From: Campylobacteraceae bacterium
GTDB taxonomy: Bacteria; Campylobacterota; Campylobacteria; Campylobacterales; JALSKU01
NCBI GenBank assembly: GCA_015488975.1
Contig: WFMT01000041.1
Coordinates: 1-7,726, forward strand
DNA length: 7,726 nt
Direction: 5' to 3'
Position numbers and translations under genes: made by a program. The notes under the pieces are model-generated. The model worked only from the letters and a program-made list of their open reading frames with translations, ran no database searches and was not told the DNA's origin. Below are positions 1-5,367 of this stretch, piece by piece (the first letter of the stretch is position 1; the number at the start of each line of letters is the position of its first letter).

Positions 1-17
1 AATAAAAATTAACAATT

Positions 18-40
18 AAATGGCACAAAACCCATTTTTT
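18..40 (+). terminator. weak terminator-like hairpin at left edge
   Basis: AAATGG (18-23) can pair with CCATTT (32-37) around an 8-nt loop, and a run of six T follows at 35-40. This would suit the end of a + strand gene lying left of the window. The stem is only 6 bp with two G-C pairs, so it is marginal in DNA this AT-rich. It may instead be upstream sequence of the porin promoter. Confidence 0.25.
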
Positions 41-53
41 AAGCTTAATTTAA

Positions 54-82
54 TTGTAATTTGTGTTTGATTTTAGTATAAT
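54..82 (+). promoter_or_regulatory. sigma-70-type promoter of the porin gene
   Basis: A perfect -10 TATAAT lies at 77-82 (context TTTTAGTATAAT) and a -35-like TTGTAA at 54-59, with a 17-bp spacer. Transcription would start near 89, giving a leader of about 26 nt. This also argues against the longer reading frame that opens at TTG 85, because that codon would lie upstream of the transcript. A 10-bp palindrome TTAAGCTTAA (39-48) sits just upstream of the -35; its role is unknown. Confidence 0.6.
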
Positions 83-102
83 ACTTGCGAAAACAATTTT
101 AC

Positions 103-108
103 AAGGAG
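103..108 (+). promoter_or_regulatory. strong Shine-Dalgarno that fixes the porin start
   Basis: AAGGAG ends 6 nt before ATG 115. It is the best ribosome binding site in the window, as expected for an abundant outer-membrane protein. It selects ATG 115 over the in-frame TTG at 85. Confidence 0.8.
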
Positions 109-114
109 ATATAT

Positions 115-1323
115 ATGAAATTAGCTAAGCTAAGTTTGGCTGCGATTGCAGCTGTAAGTTTAAGCACAGGCGTTTTTGCTGCAGATTCATTGAGTTCAGC
201 ATTAACAAGTGGAAAGGTAAGCGGACATTTAAAAGCACTATATTTTAGCAGAAATACTACTGTGACAGGTAGAACTTCAAACATAACAGATCTTGGTATA
301 GATATGACTTATGTAACAGGTAAATTCTATGGCTTAAATGCTGGTTTTACATTTCAGGGAGTTGCTTCACCTTGGATATCAGACAATGCTAAAGTAGATT
401 TTAATGGTGATATGTATGGTACAGGTTCTGTGCTATCTGAAGCATACTTAGGATATGCAAATAGTGGTTTCTTTGCAAAAGTTGGTAGACAATACATTAG
501 TACTCCTTTAGTAGCAGGAAGTGGCTCAAGAGCTATAAAAGAGTCATTTGAGGGTTATGTAGCTGGATATACTGGTCTTCCTGATACCGTAGTAGCAGCC
601 GGATATGTAACAAAATATCAGCACAGAACAGATGGTTTCGGACACCCTGGTGCATTCAAAGATGTAAGAGGACTCAATGGTGAAAAAGGTGCATGGACTA
701 TATTTGCTGTAAACAAGTCTGTGACAGGTCTTAAACTAACAGCAGCTTATGCAAAAGTAAGAGGGTTGGTAGGTGTTAGCTACTTCGATGTAAACTACAA
801 CACAGCAGTAAGCAATGGTGTAAATGTTACTTTAGGTGCAAACTACTATAACAATTCACAAATAAATAACTCAAATATTAATCTAAATGCATATAGTGCT
901 ATGATTGGGGCATCAGCTAGCGGACTTTCCGGTAAGCTTGCTTATGGAAAAACTTCATCTTCTAGCACTGGTGAAACATTTACAGCAGGTTTAGGAAATG
1001 GTACAGGAAATCTTTATAACAATACTACAGATGGAATGTATTTTAATGATAATACAGCAGGAGTAAAAAACTGGTTGGTTAGTGCAGCTTATGATTTAAG
1101 CAAAGTAGGTGTATCAGGAGCAAAAGTAGGTCTAGGCTATAACCGCTTCAGCGGTGATACAGGATACAAAAGCAATCATGTAGTTGGTGGATATGTAAAA
1201 TATGCTTTTGCAGGCAGTTTAAAAAATCTATCAACAACATTCAAGTATGCTACTAGATCCGCAATGACTGCTGGTGGAAATAGTACTCATAGACTAAGAT
1301 TGTATTTATCATACAAATTCTAA
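115..1323 (+). CDS. OprD/Opr-like outer-membrane porin
   Basis: Predicted precursor of 402 residues that forms an outer-membrane beta-barrel for passive uptake of small solutes. Residues 1-22 are a classic Sec signal peptide: a Lys-containing start, an Ala/Leu core and a V-F-A|A cleavage site. The mature part is rich in Gly, Ser, Tyr and Asn with alternating hydrophobic residues, has no Cys, and ends in Tyr-Lys-Phe. A C-terminal Phe is the usual signal for outer-membrane insertion. The early segment SGKVSGHLKALYF and a later stretch near residues 123-165 (GRQYISTPL, SRAIKESFEG, VVAAGYVTKY) follow the order seen in OprD-family porins, where a GxL...P...D/S-R...F-G pattern and AGY occur. The gene stands alone with its own promoter and terminator. 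The transported substrate cannot be read from the sequence. Confidence 0.85.
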   Translation: MKLAKLSLAAIAAVSLSTGVFAADSLSSALTSGKVSGHLKALYFSRNTTVTGRTSNITDLGIDMTYVTGKFYGLNAGFTFQGVASPWISDNAKVDFNGDMYGTGSVLSEAYLGYANSGFFAKVGRQYISTPLVAGSGSRAIKESFEGYVAGYTGLPDTVVAAGYVTKYQHRTDGFGHPGAFKDVRGLNGEKGAWTIFAVNKSVTGLKLTAAYAKVRGLVGVSYFDVNYNTAVSNGVNVTLGANYYNNSQINNSNINLNAYSAMIGASASGLSGKLAYGKTSSSSTGETFTAGLGNGTGNLYNNTTDGMYFNDNTAGVKNWLVSAAYDLSKVGVSGAKVGLGYNRFSGDTGYKSNHVVGGYVKYAFAGSLKNLSTTFKYATRSAMTAGGNSTHRLRLYLSYKF

Positions 1324-1341
1324 CTCTACAATATTCAATAT

Positions 1342-1376
1342 AACAACAAGGAGTAATATTTCTCCTTGTTGTTTTT
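1342..1376 (+). terminator. rho-independent terminator of the porin gene
   Basis: A perfect 12-bp stem pairs AACAACAAGGAG (1342-1353) with CTCCTTGTTGTT (1362-1373) around an 8-nt loop. T1372-1376 supplies the U-tract. It begins 18 nt after the stop codon. This is the clearest terminator in the window. Confidence 0.9.
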
Positions 1377-1473
1377 AGCCCAAGTATTGGGAATTTACTT
1401 CGACTAAATCATTATCTTTTTTCTGCTCCATTTTACCTTTTTTTCAACTATTTCATTTTATACTTTTTTATAG

Positions 1474-1479
1474 TATAAT
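1474..1479 (+). promoter_or_regulatory. -10 box, probable promoter of the transposase gene
   Basis: TATAAT in the context TATAGTATAAT, the same TAGTATAAT core as the porin promoter. No convincing -35 is present at 17 bp (TTTCAT). The predicted start lies just before the GGGGTCAGGTG box. A second TATAAT at 1534-1539 is closer to the gene and could give a very short leader. The rest of 1377-1565 holds only a small CCCAA/TTGGG dyad (1379-1391) and pyrimidine-rich sequence. Confidence 0.4.
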
Positions 1480-1511
1480 TTAGGTATCAAAAGGGGTCAG
1501 GTGATAGTAAT

Positions 1512-1542
1512 AGTATTTTAAGCAAAATAACTTTATAATACT
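1512..1542 (+). repeat. imperfect hairpin before the transposase gene
   Basis: AGTATT (1512-1517) pairs with AATACT (1537-1542). The stem continues inward as TTAAG against CTTTAT with one mismatch or bulge, around a loop of about 8 nt (CAAAATAA). It lies directly between the GGGGTCAGGTG box (1493-1503) and the Shine-Dalgarno at 1554-1559. The position fits either a RAYT recognition hairpin or an mRNA structure near the start. Such AT-rich dyads can occur by chance. Confidence 0.4.
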
Positions 1543-1565
1543 TGAGATTCAACAAGGAAAAAAGT

Positions 1566-2345
1566 ATGCCAAGGAAACTGAGAATAGAAATACCAGGGTA
1601 TTATCATATTATCAATCGTGGTGTCGAGCAAAGAGTTGTATTTTACCAAAAGGAAGATTTTAAAAAATTTGAAGAGTTATTGTGCGATAATTTAAAAGTT
1701 TTTGATATCAATTTACATAGTTTTTGCCTTATGAGCAATCATTACCATATTTTAGTAGAAACAAAAAATGAAAATCTTTCTAAATTTATGAGACAAATCA
1801 ATATGAATTATGCAATATATTTCAATAAAAAATATAAAAGAGTCGGACATCTTTGGCAGGGAAGATACAAATCTGTATACATTACAGATGAAGCATACCT
1901 TTATACACTGATACAATATATCGAACAAAATCCTTTAAAAGCAAAAATTATAGATAAAATAGGAGCATATCCTTATCAAAGTTCTTATTATCTCTTAAAT
2001 AATAATATACCAAAGTGTCTAAGCAACTCTTGGTTGAGTAAAAACTTTGGTAAAAAAGATGGATTAGAAGAGTTTTTATACACAAAGCCTGATGAAGATA
2101 CACTTCAAGAACTTAAAAAAGCTTCTATGCTAACAGAAGCTCCAAATATAAAAAATAATCTAAATGAGAAAAAACTAAAAAATATATTTTCAAATGCTAC
2201 TGATAAAAAGATAAGGAATAAAAAGATAGTATCTGCCTATAAAAAAGGATATTCTCAGCACTTGATAGCTAAAGTTTTAGGATTATCACAGCCAACTGTA
2301 AATGCGATCATTAAAAGAAATAAAGATAACAAGTCTATAATATGA
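1566..2345 (+). CDS. REP-associated (IS200-like) HUH/Y1 transposase with C-terminal HTH
   Basis: Predicted 259-residue single-strand DNA transposase of the Y1 (IS200/RAYT) family. ATG 1566 is chosen over TTG 1542 because AAGGAA lies 6 nt before it and the family typically starts MPRK/MPR...YHIINRG. Seen in sequence: YHIINRG (13-19); the metal-binding HUH motif H59-Y60-H61 in LMSNHYHILVE; GHLWQGRYKS (94-103); and Y118 in QYIEQNP, the probable nucleophile that forms the 5'-phosphotyrosine link. Known RAYTs act on hairpins of REP sequences. After the catalytic domain comes a Lys-rich extension. It ends in a helix-turn-helix (about 228-250, QHLIAKVLGLSQPTVNAIIK), probably for DNA recognition, as in RAYT relatives carrying DnaA-C-like tails. 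All visible catalytic residues are intact and there is no frameshift. Its stop overlaps the next gene's start as ATGA. Confidence 0.85.
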   Translation: MPRKLRIEIPGYYHIINRGVEQRVVFYQKEDFKKFEELLCDNLKVFDINLHSFCLMSNHYHILVETKNENLSKFMRQINMNYAIYFNKKYKRVGHLWQGRYKSVYITDEAYLYTLIQYIEQNPLKAKIIDKIGAYPYQSSYYLLNNNIPKCLSNSWLSKNFGKKDGLEEFLYTKPDEDTLQELKKASMLTEAPNIKNNLNEKKLKNIFSNATDKKIRNKKIVSAYKKGYSQHLIAKVLGLSQPTVNAIIKRNKDNKSII

Positions 2346-2701
2346 AAAATATAGATAAATGCCCATTTTGCAACAATGGGTTCATTAAACATAAAAAAAT
2401 AAATGTAAGAGGAAAATCTACCAGTGTATTTTCCTGTTCAAATGCATCATGGTACAGTGAAGACGGAGAATTATTTGAACTAAGCAAAGACTCCACCTGC
2501 TCTTTTCGTATATGGGGAAATTCCTTACAAAAATGGGGTAAAAAACAAATAACTTTGAAAGAAGTTAAAGTATTATTGCGAGGTGATGATGTCATTGTCA
2601 ACCTCTGGAGCTTTAAAGCCAAAAAGAAATATAAAAAATATTTAACTTTAAGTAAAGATTATGGCGTATCTGTAGTTTGGGATATAGACATCGATGATTA
2701 A
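2342..2701 (+). CDS. stand-alone topoisomerase-type zinc finger and C-terminal repeat protein
   Basis: A 119-residue protein whose ATG overlaps the transposase stop (ATGA), so translation is probably coupled; no good separate ribosome binding site is seen. N-terminal CPFC (Cys7, Cys10) with Cys32 and Cys53 could form a four-Cys zinc site like those in the tails of type IA topoisomerases. The rest (CSFRIW, GKKQITLKEVKVLL, then LWSFKAKKKYKKYLTLSKDYGVSVVWDID) follows the pattern of the topoisomerase C-terminal repeat (Toprim_Crpt): Cys-x-F-x-I-W, a helix with LL, then Phe-Lys-x-K...Y...L and a beta hairpin. There is no Toprim domain and no catalytic Tyr domain, so it cannot be a topoisomerase alone. 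DNA binding is the likely role, and a partnership with the transposase is inferred only from the gene order. Its stop overlaps the convergent gene's stop by 4 nt. Confidence 0.6.
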   Translation: MKNIDKCPFCNNGFIKHKKINVRGKSTSVFSCSNASWYSEDGELFELSKDSTCSFRIWGNSLQKWGKKQITLKEVKVLLRGDDVIVNLWSFKAKKKYKKYLTLSKDYGVSVVWDIDIDD

Positions 2702-3426
2702 ATACAGATAAGTTTCATCGGTTTAAAAAGATTTATAACTTCATCATTTGTGATAAAGCCTATATTATATGGATGAGGGGAAACAAATTTTTCAAAACAT
2801 ATACTATTGTTAAATTTTTCTACCTTCTGTGCTACTTTTCCAAAAAGAATAAGCTTTATTTTTCTATCTGAAATCCTTTCTAACAATCTGTCTGTGAAAT
2901 TTATCCATTGTTTTAAATGAAAATTACTCTTTTCTTTTGAAGTGAAAACAAGTGATATATTTAGTAACAATACTCCATTTTTTTCTAAATTTTTTTTGAT
3001 ACATTGCATATCAAGGCATAATTTATCTTTTTTTATCTGCGAGATTGCTTTTTGACTGGTATCGTACTTTGTAAGTTTATTCTCACATATAAGCAACATT
3101 TTTATAAAATTTCTCAAACTTGTAGCTTTGTTTACTTGTGTGCTCAATCCATCTTGTGAAAATATTTTATCTACCATACCATCCATAAAAGCATATCCAG
3201 TAGCACTTTTATATCTTGGGTATGGGTCTTGTCCAAAAAGAATATATTTTGTTTTTTCCAGAGGAAGTGTTTTAAAAGCATTTAGAAAATTATTGATATC
3301 TGGAAAAAAGTCTTTATTCTCAAGTAAAAATCTTAGATAATCATCATTTAAACATTTTATAGAATCTTCTAAAATATCCCTCCAGCTCTCATCGACCTCT
3401 TTTAGAATTTTATTTAATACCGGCAA
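2698..3426 (-). CDS. divergent uracil-DNA glycosylase-like protein
   Basis: A 242-residue protein related to family 1 uracil-DNA glycosylases, which remove uracil from DNA at the start of base excision repair. Seen in order: LFGQDPYP (63-70), where Asp67 would activate water and Tyr69 shape the pocket; ATGYAF with Phe80 for base stacking; GVLLLN (151-156) with the uracil-reading Asn; a WxxFTD segment (174-179); KLILFGKVAQK (191-201), like LLWGxxAQ; and SPHP with catalytic His218. The usual HPSPLSxxRGF is shortened to HPYNIGF, so the Ser and the intercalating Leu are missing. Family 1 also has PYH where this has PYP. The start is TTG 3426. An in-frame TGA lies two codons upstream and no ATG occurs before the GQDPY motif. 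The reading frame overlaps the upstream gene by 17 nt and ends the mqnP operon. Activity on uracil is likely but not certain. Confidence 0.7.
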   Translation of the reverse strand: MPVLNKILKEVDESWRDILEDSIKCLNDDYLRFLLENKDFFPDINNFLNAFKTLPLEKTKYILFGQDPYPRYKSATGYAFMDGMVDKIFSQDGLSTQVNKATSLRNFIKMLLICENKLTKYDTSQKAISQIKKDKLCLDMQCIKKNLEKNGVLLLNISLVFTSKEKSNFHLKQWINFTDRLLERISDRKIKLILFGKVAQKVEKFNNSICFEKFVSPHPYNIGFITNDEVINLFKPMKLICI

Positions 3427-3901
3427 TTTTCAACACCAATTCGACTTCTCCTATCCCAACTCTGAGATTTCTTGCTATCTCGCTGACACTCAATCCTTTT
3501 TCATATAGATTTACTATCTTTTTATCATTCATTTGATAACTTTCAGGTATCGTATTTATAGCTTTTAACTTTTCTTCGACATGTGCTAATTTGCTATCCA
3601 CTTTATCAATCAGTTTTTTAATATCTTCTTCATCTTTTTTTCTTGAAGTTACAAGAAAGTGTGTGATTTTTTCCATATTACTTTCAAAAATTTCATCAAT
3701 ATAATCTTTAAACTCTTCTTCATCATCAGCACTATGTTCTTTTTTAGAGCTTTTTTCTAACTCATAAATTTTTTTATTAAGATCTTCGATAGCTCTTTCA
3801 TACAAAAAGAATTTTCTGCTTGATTCAGAATCTTTTGTATATAGATATATCATCAAAATCAACAAAACGAGGCAAATCAAACCAATAATCAGATAATTCA
3901 C
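3410..3901 (-). CDS. membrane-anchored coiled-coil protein with C-terminal HTH (DUF2802-like)
   Basis: A 163-residue protein of unknown function. Residues 2-21 are one hydrophobic transmembrane segment, probably with the N terminus outside or buried and the rest cytoplasmic. Residues about 34-52 and 88-116 are charged and heptad-like (coiled coil), separated by an acidic stretch (DDEEEF). Residues about 126-160 (KIVNLYEKGLSVSEIARNL, then VGIGEVELVLKIA) read as a helix-turn-helix similar to the C-terminal module of DUF2802-type membrane proteins. The start is GTG in a TAGTG one-base overlap with the preceding gene, and an AGAGG ribosome binding site lies inside that gene's end. It is the third gene of the mqnP operon and overlaps the next gene by 17 nt. 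The HTH may bind protein rather than DNA. Confidence 0.7.
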   Translation of the reverse strand: MNYLIIGLICLVLLILMIYLYTKDSESSRKFFLYERAIEDLNKKIYELEKSSKKEHSADDEEEFKDYIDEIFESNMEKITHFLVTSRKKDEEDIKKLIDKVDSKLAHVEEKLKAINTIPESYQMNDKKIVNLYEKGLSVSEIARNLRVGIGEVELVLKIAGIK

Positions 3902-4422
3902 TACACACCTCTCTTTTTTAATTCTCTTATCATAACTCTTTCTCTAGCAACCACATAAGCACTCCAATCTTTAATATCTTTTTGATGCATAAGCACTACA
4001 TGAGCCACATTATTTTCAACCGCGTTAAAAAATAAAGGGATATCTCTTTTAGGAAATACCGGCATTGCAACTCTTGCATAATACTTTTTACCTTTTTCTA
4101 AGACACCTTTTTCAAGTTTAAAATGCTCATATCCGATAGCTTCTATCTTTGAAATATCAGACAAGTTCAAAAATTCTCTTTCTTCTTCACGAATAATCAT
4201 CATAAGTGTATCCATTTTCCTATGCAGTTCAATCATAAGAGTCAAAAGCACCTGATCACTGTCACTTGTCTCTCCTTTTGCTCTTGCCAATTTCAACCAT
4301 TGCCCGATAGAATCTTCCTCATATTCACTCAAAGAGTCATATTCTTTTTTAAGTATATCATATCTGGCACTACACTCTTCATATTTAAGAACCAAGGGTG
4401 CGTTTACAAATCTTACATCCAT
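3901..4422 (-). CDS. hypothetical protein with PilZ-like C-terminal half
   Basis: A 173-residue soluble protein. Residues 1-85 look helical, with acidic and Met/Leu-rich stretches (for example LTLMIELHRKMDTLMMIIREEE). Residues about 88-172 resemble the beta-barrel and final helix of PilZ domains: ISKIEAIGYEH in the usual D/N-x-S-x-x-G region, GKKYYARVAMPVFPKRDIPLFF for strands, and a closing helix ending RERVMIRELKKRG. The RxxxR of c-di-GMP-binding PilZ domains is not seen, so it may be a non-binding PilZ relative. The start is ATG with AGGAG 7 nt upstream. One base separates it from the mqnP stop. The PilZ assignment is by pattern only, and the gene could equally be a Campylobacterota-specific family. 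Confidence 0.6.
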   Translation of the reverse strand: MDVRFVNAPLVLKYEECSARYDILKKEYDSLSEYEEDSIGQWLKLARAKGETSDSDQVLLTLMIELHRKMDTLMMIIREEEREFLNLSDISKIEAIGYEHFKLEKGVLEKGKKYYARVAMPVFPKRDIPLFFNAVENNVAHVVLMHQKDIKDWSAYVVARERVMIRELKKRGV

Positions 4423-4423
4423 T

Positions 4424-5272
4424 TTATACTCCTATATCAAGTAATATAAAAATAAAAAAGATAATTCCAAGGTAGCCATTCATTGTAAAAAATGCTTTGT
4501 CTATTTTGTTAAAATCTTTATTTACTATCTTATGCTCCATATACAGCATAATTGCAGATACGACTATACCAGCATAGGCAAAAAAACCGCCTCCATAAGT
4601 CAATGCAAATAATAACCAAAATAATATAGTCAAACTATGAAATATCTTTGATATCAAAAGAGTACATTTGCTGCCATAAATTGATGGAACTGAGTGAAGA
4701 CCCTCTTCTTTATCAAATTCAATATCTTGGAGTGAATATAAAAGATCAAAACCTGCGACCCAAAAAACAACTCCTAGGGAAAGCAAAATAGACCATAATG
4801 TTATTGTGGCATTAACTGCAACTACTCCGGCAATTGGTGCTAACCCCAAAGAAATCCCTAAAATAATATGAGCAAATGAAGAAAATCTTTTAAAAAGTGA
4901 ATATCCGGCTAAAATAGCCAAAATGGGAATACTAAGATATAAAGCCAATTTATTTATGAAGCAAGCAACAATGATAAAAATGATTGCATTTAAAACAATA
5001 AATACTATTTGCTTTTTGCTTTGTATTCTTCCGTCAACACTTGGTCTGCTTGCAGTTCTTGGATTTTTAGCATCTATATCTCTATCTGCAAATCTATTAA
5101 AACTCATGGCAAAATTTCTTGCACTAACTGCTGCAAGCAATCCAAGAATCAATAATCTAAATCCAAACCAACCATGAGCAGCAACAACCATTGAAATAAA
5201 AATAAAAGGCAAAGAAAATATAGAATGTTTAAACATTACTAATTCATTAAAATCTTTTAATATCTTATTCAT
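4424..5272 (-). CDS. mqnP: UbiA-family prenyltransferase, probable menaquinone biosynthesis MqnP
   Basis: A 282-residue integral membrane prenyltransferase that attaches a polyprenyl chain to an aromatic acceptor during quinone synthesis. About eight or nine hydrophobic helices are visible. The first Asp-rich motif, NRFADRDIDAKNPRT (59-73), binds the prenyl diphosphate through magnesium. The second, D176-x-x-Y179-x-x-x-D183-x-x-x-D187 followed by EEGLHSVP (189-196), completes the site. Length is normal for the family. Older annotation calls such genes ubiA (4-hydroxybenzoate polyprenyltransferase). Campylobacterota make menaquinone by the futalosine route, so MqnP is the better guess, but the acceptor cannot be read from the sequence. 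ATG 5272 has AGGAG 8 nt upstream. It is the first gene of a four-gene - strand operon and is divergent from miaA. Confidence 0.85.
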   Translation of the reverse strand: MNKILKDFNELVMFKHSIFSLPFIFISMVVAAHGWFGFRLLILGLLAAVSARNFAMSFNRFADRDIDAKNPRTASRPSVDGRIQSKKQIVFIVLNAIIFIIVACFINKLALYLSIPILAILAGYSLFKRFSSFAHIILGISLGLAPIAGVVAVNATITLWSILLSLGVVFWVAGFDLLYSLQDIEFDKEEGLHSVPSIYGSKCTLLISKIFHSLTILFWLLFALTYGGGFFAYAGIVVSAIMLYMEHKIVNKDFNKIDKAFFTMNGYLGIIFFIFILLDIGV

Positions 5273-5300
5273 CCAAATATCTCCTGCGATTGTTTTTAAA

Positions 5301-5306
5301 ATGATA
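5301..5306 (-). promoter_or_regulatory. possible -10 box for the mqnP operon
   Basis: On the - strand this reads TATCAT, five of six bases to consensus. It would start transcription about 22 nt before the ATG. No good -35 is seen (TAACAA at 17 bp). The 15-bp inverted repeat at 5325-5339 would sit at the -35 position. Confidence 0.35.
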
Positions 5307-5324
5307 CACTAAGTTTAATAAATT

Positions 5325-5339
5325 TGTTATAATATAACA
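5325..5339. repeat. perfect 15-bp inverted repeat between mqnP and miaA
   Basis: TGTTATA and TATAACA flank a single central A. The repeat lies in the 95-bp divergent intergenic region. It covers the miaA -10 box and the -35 zone of the probable mqnP promoter, so a regulator bound here could affect both genes. Alternatively it is a chance dyad around a TATAAT box. Confidence 0.4.
5328..5333 (+). promoter_or_regulatory. -10 box of miaA
   Basis: A perfect TATAAT lies 34 bp before the miaA start codon, giving a leader of about 28 nt. The -35 is weak, as is common in Campylobacterota. AAGGG at 5354-5358 is the probable ribosome binding site, 9 nt before ATG 5368. Confidence 0.5.
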
Positions 5340-5367
5340 GAAAAAGCCGAAAAAAGGGTAATAATAT

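Larger units (their letters stand above)
1493..2345 (+). mobile_element. IS200/RAYT-like element, boundaries uncertain
   Basis: The unit is proposed from the GGGGTCAGGTG box (1493-1503) through the end of the HUH transposase gene. The left limit rests on the box and the hairpin next to it. No matching right-hand box, terminal inverted repeat or target duplication is visible, and Y1 elements do not make target duplications. The downstream topoisomerase-tail gene starts inside the transposase stop codon, so the true element may run to 2701. It is also possible that this is a domesticated, single-copy RAYT. Confidence 0.4.

Noticed and set aside
21..36. TGGCAC as the -24 part of a sigma-54 promoter
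   Set aside because: No GC-containing -12 element follows at the right spacing; the sigma-70-type promoter downstream explains the gene better.
85..114. Longer porin frame opening at TTG 85
   Set aside because: It would begin 2 bp after the -10 box, has no ribosome site, and would put ten polar residues before a perfect signal peptide. ATG 115 with AAGGAG is clearly the start.
2580..2605. Hairpin GAGGTGATGAT/ATTGTC-A-ACCTC as a REP-like right end of the element
   Set aside because: It lies inside the topoisomerase-tail coding frame, uses two G-U pairs and a bulge, and does not resemble the hairpin at 1512-1542. Coding sequence explains it well enough.
2335..2622. Open frame on the - strand across the topoisomerase-tail gene
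   Set aside because: Its protein has no recognisable motif and it is antisense to a gene with clear Cys and repeat patterns; it is a shadow.
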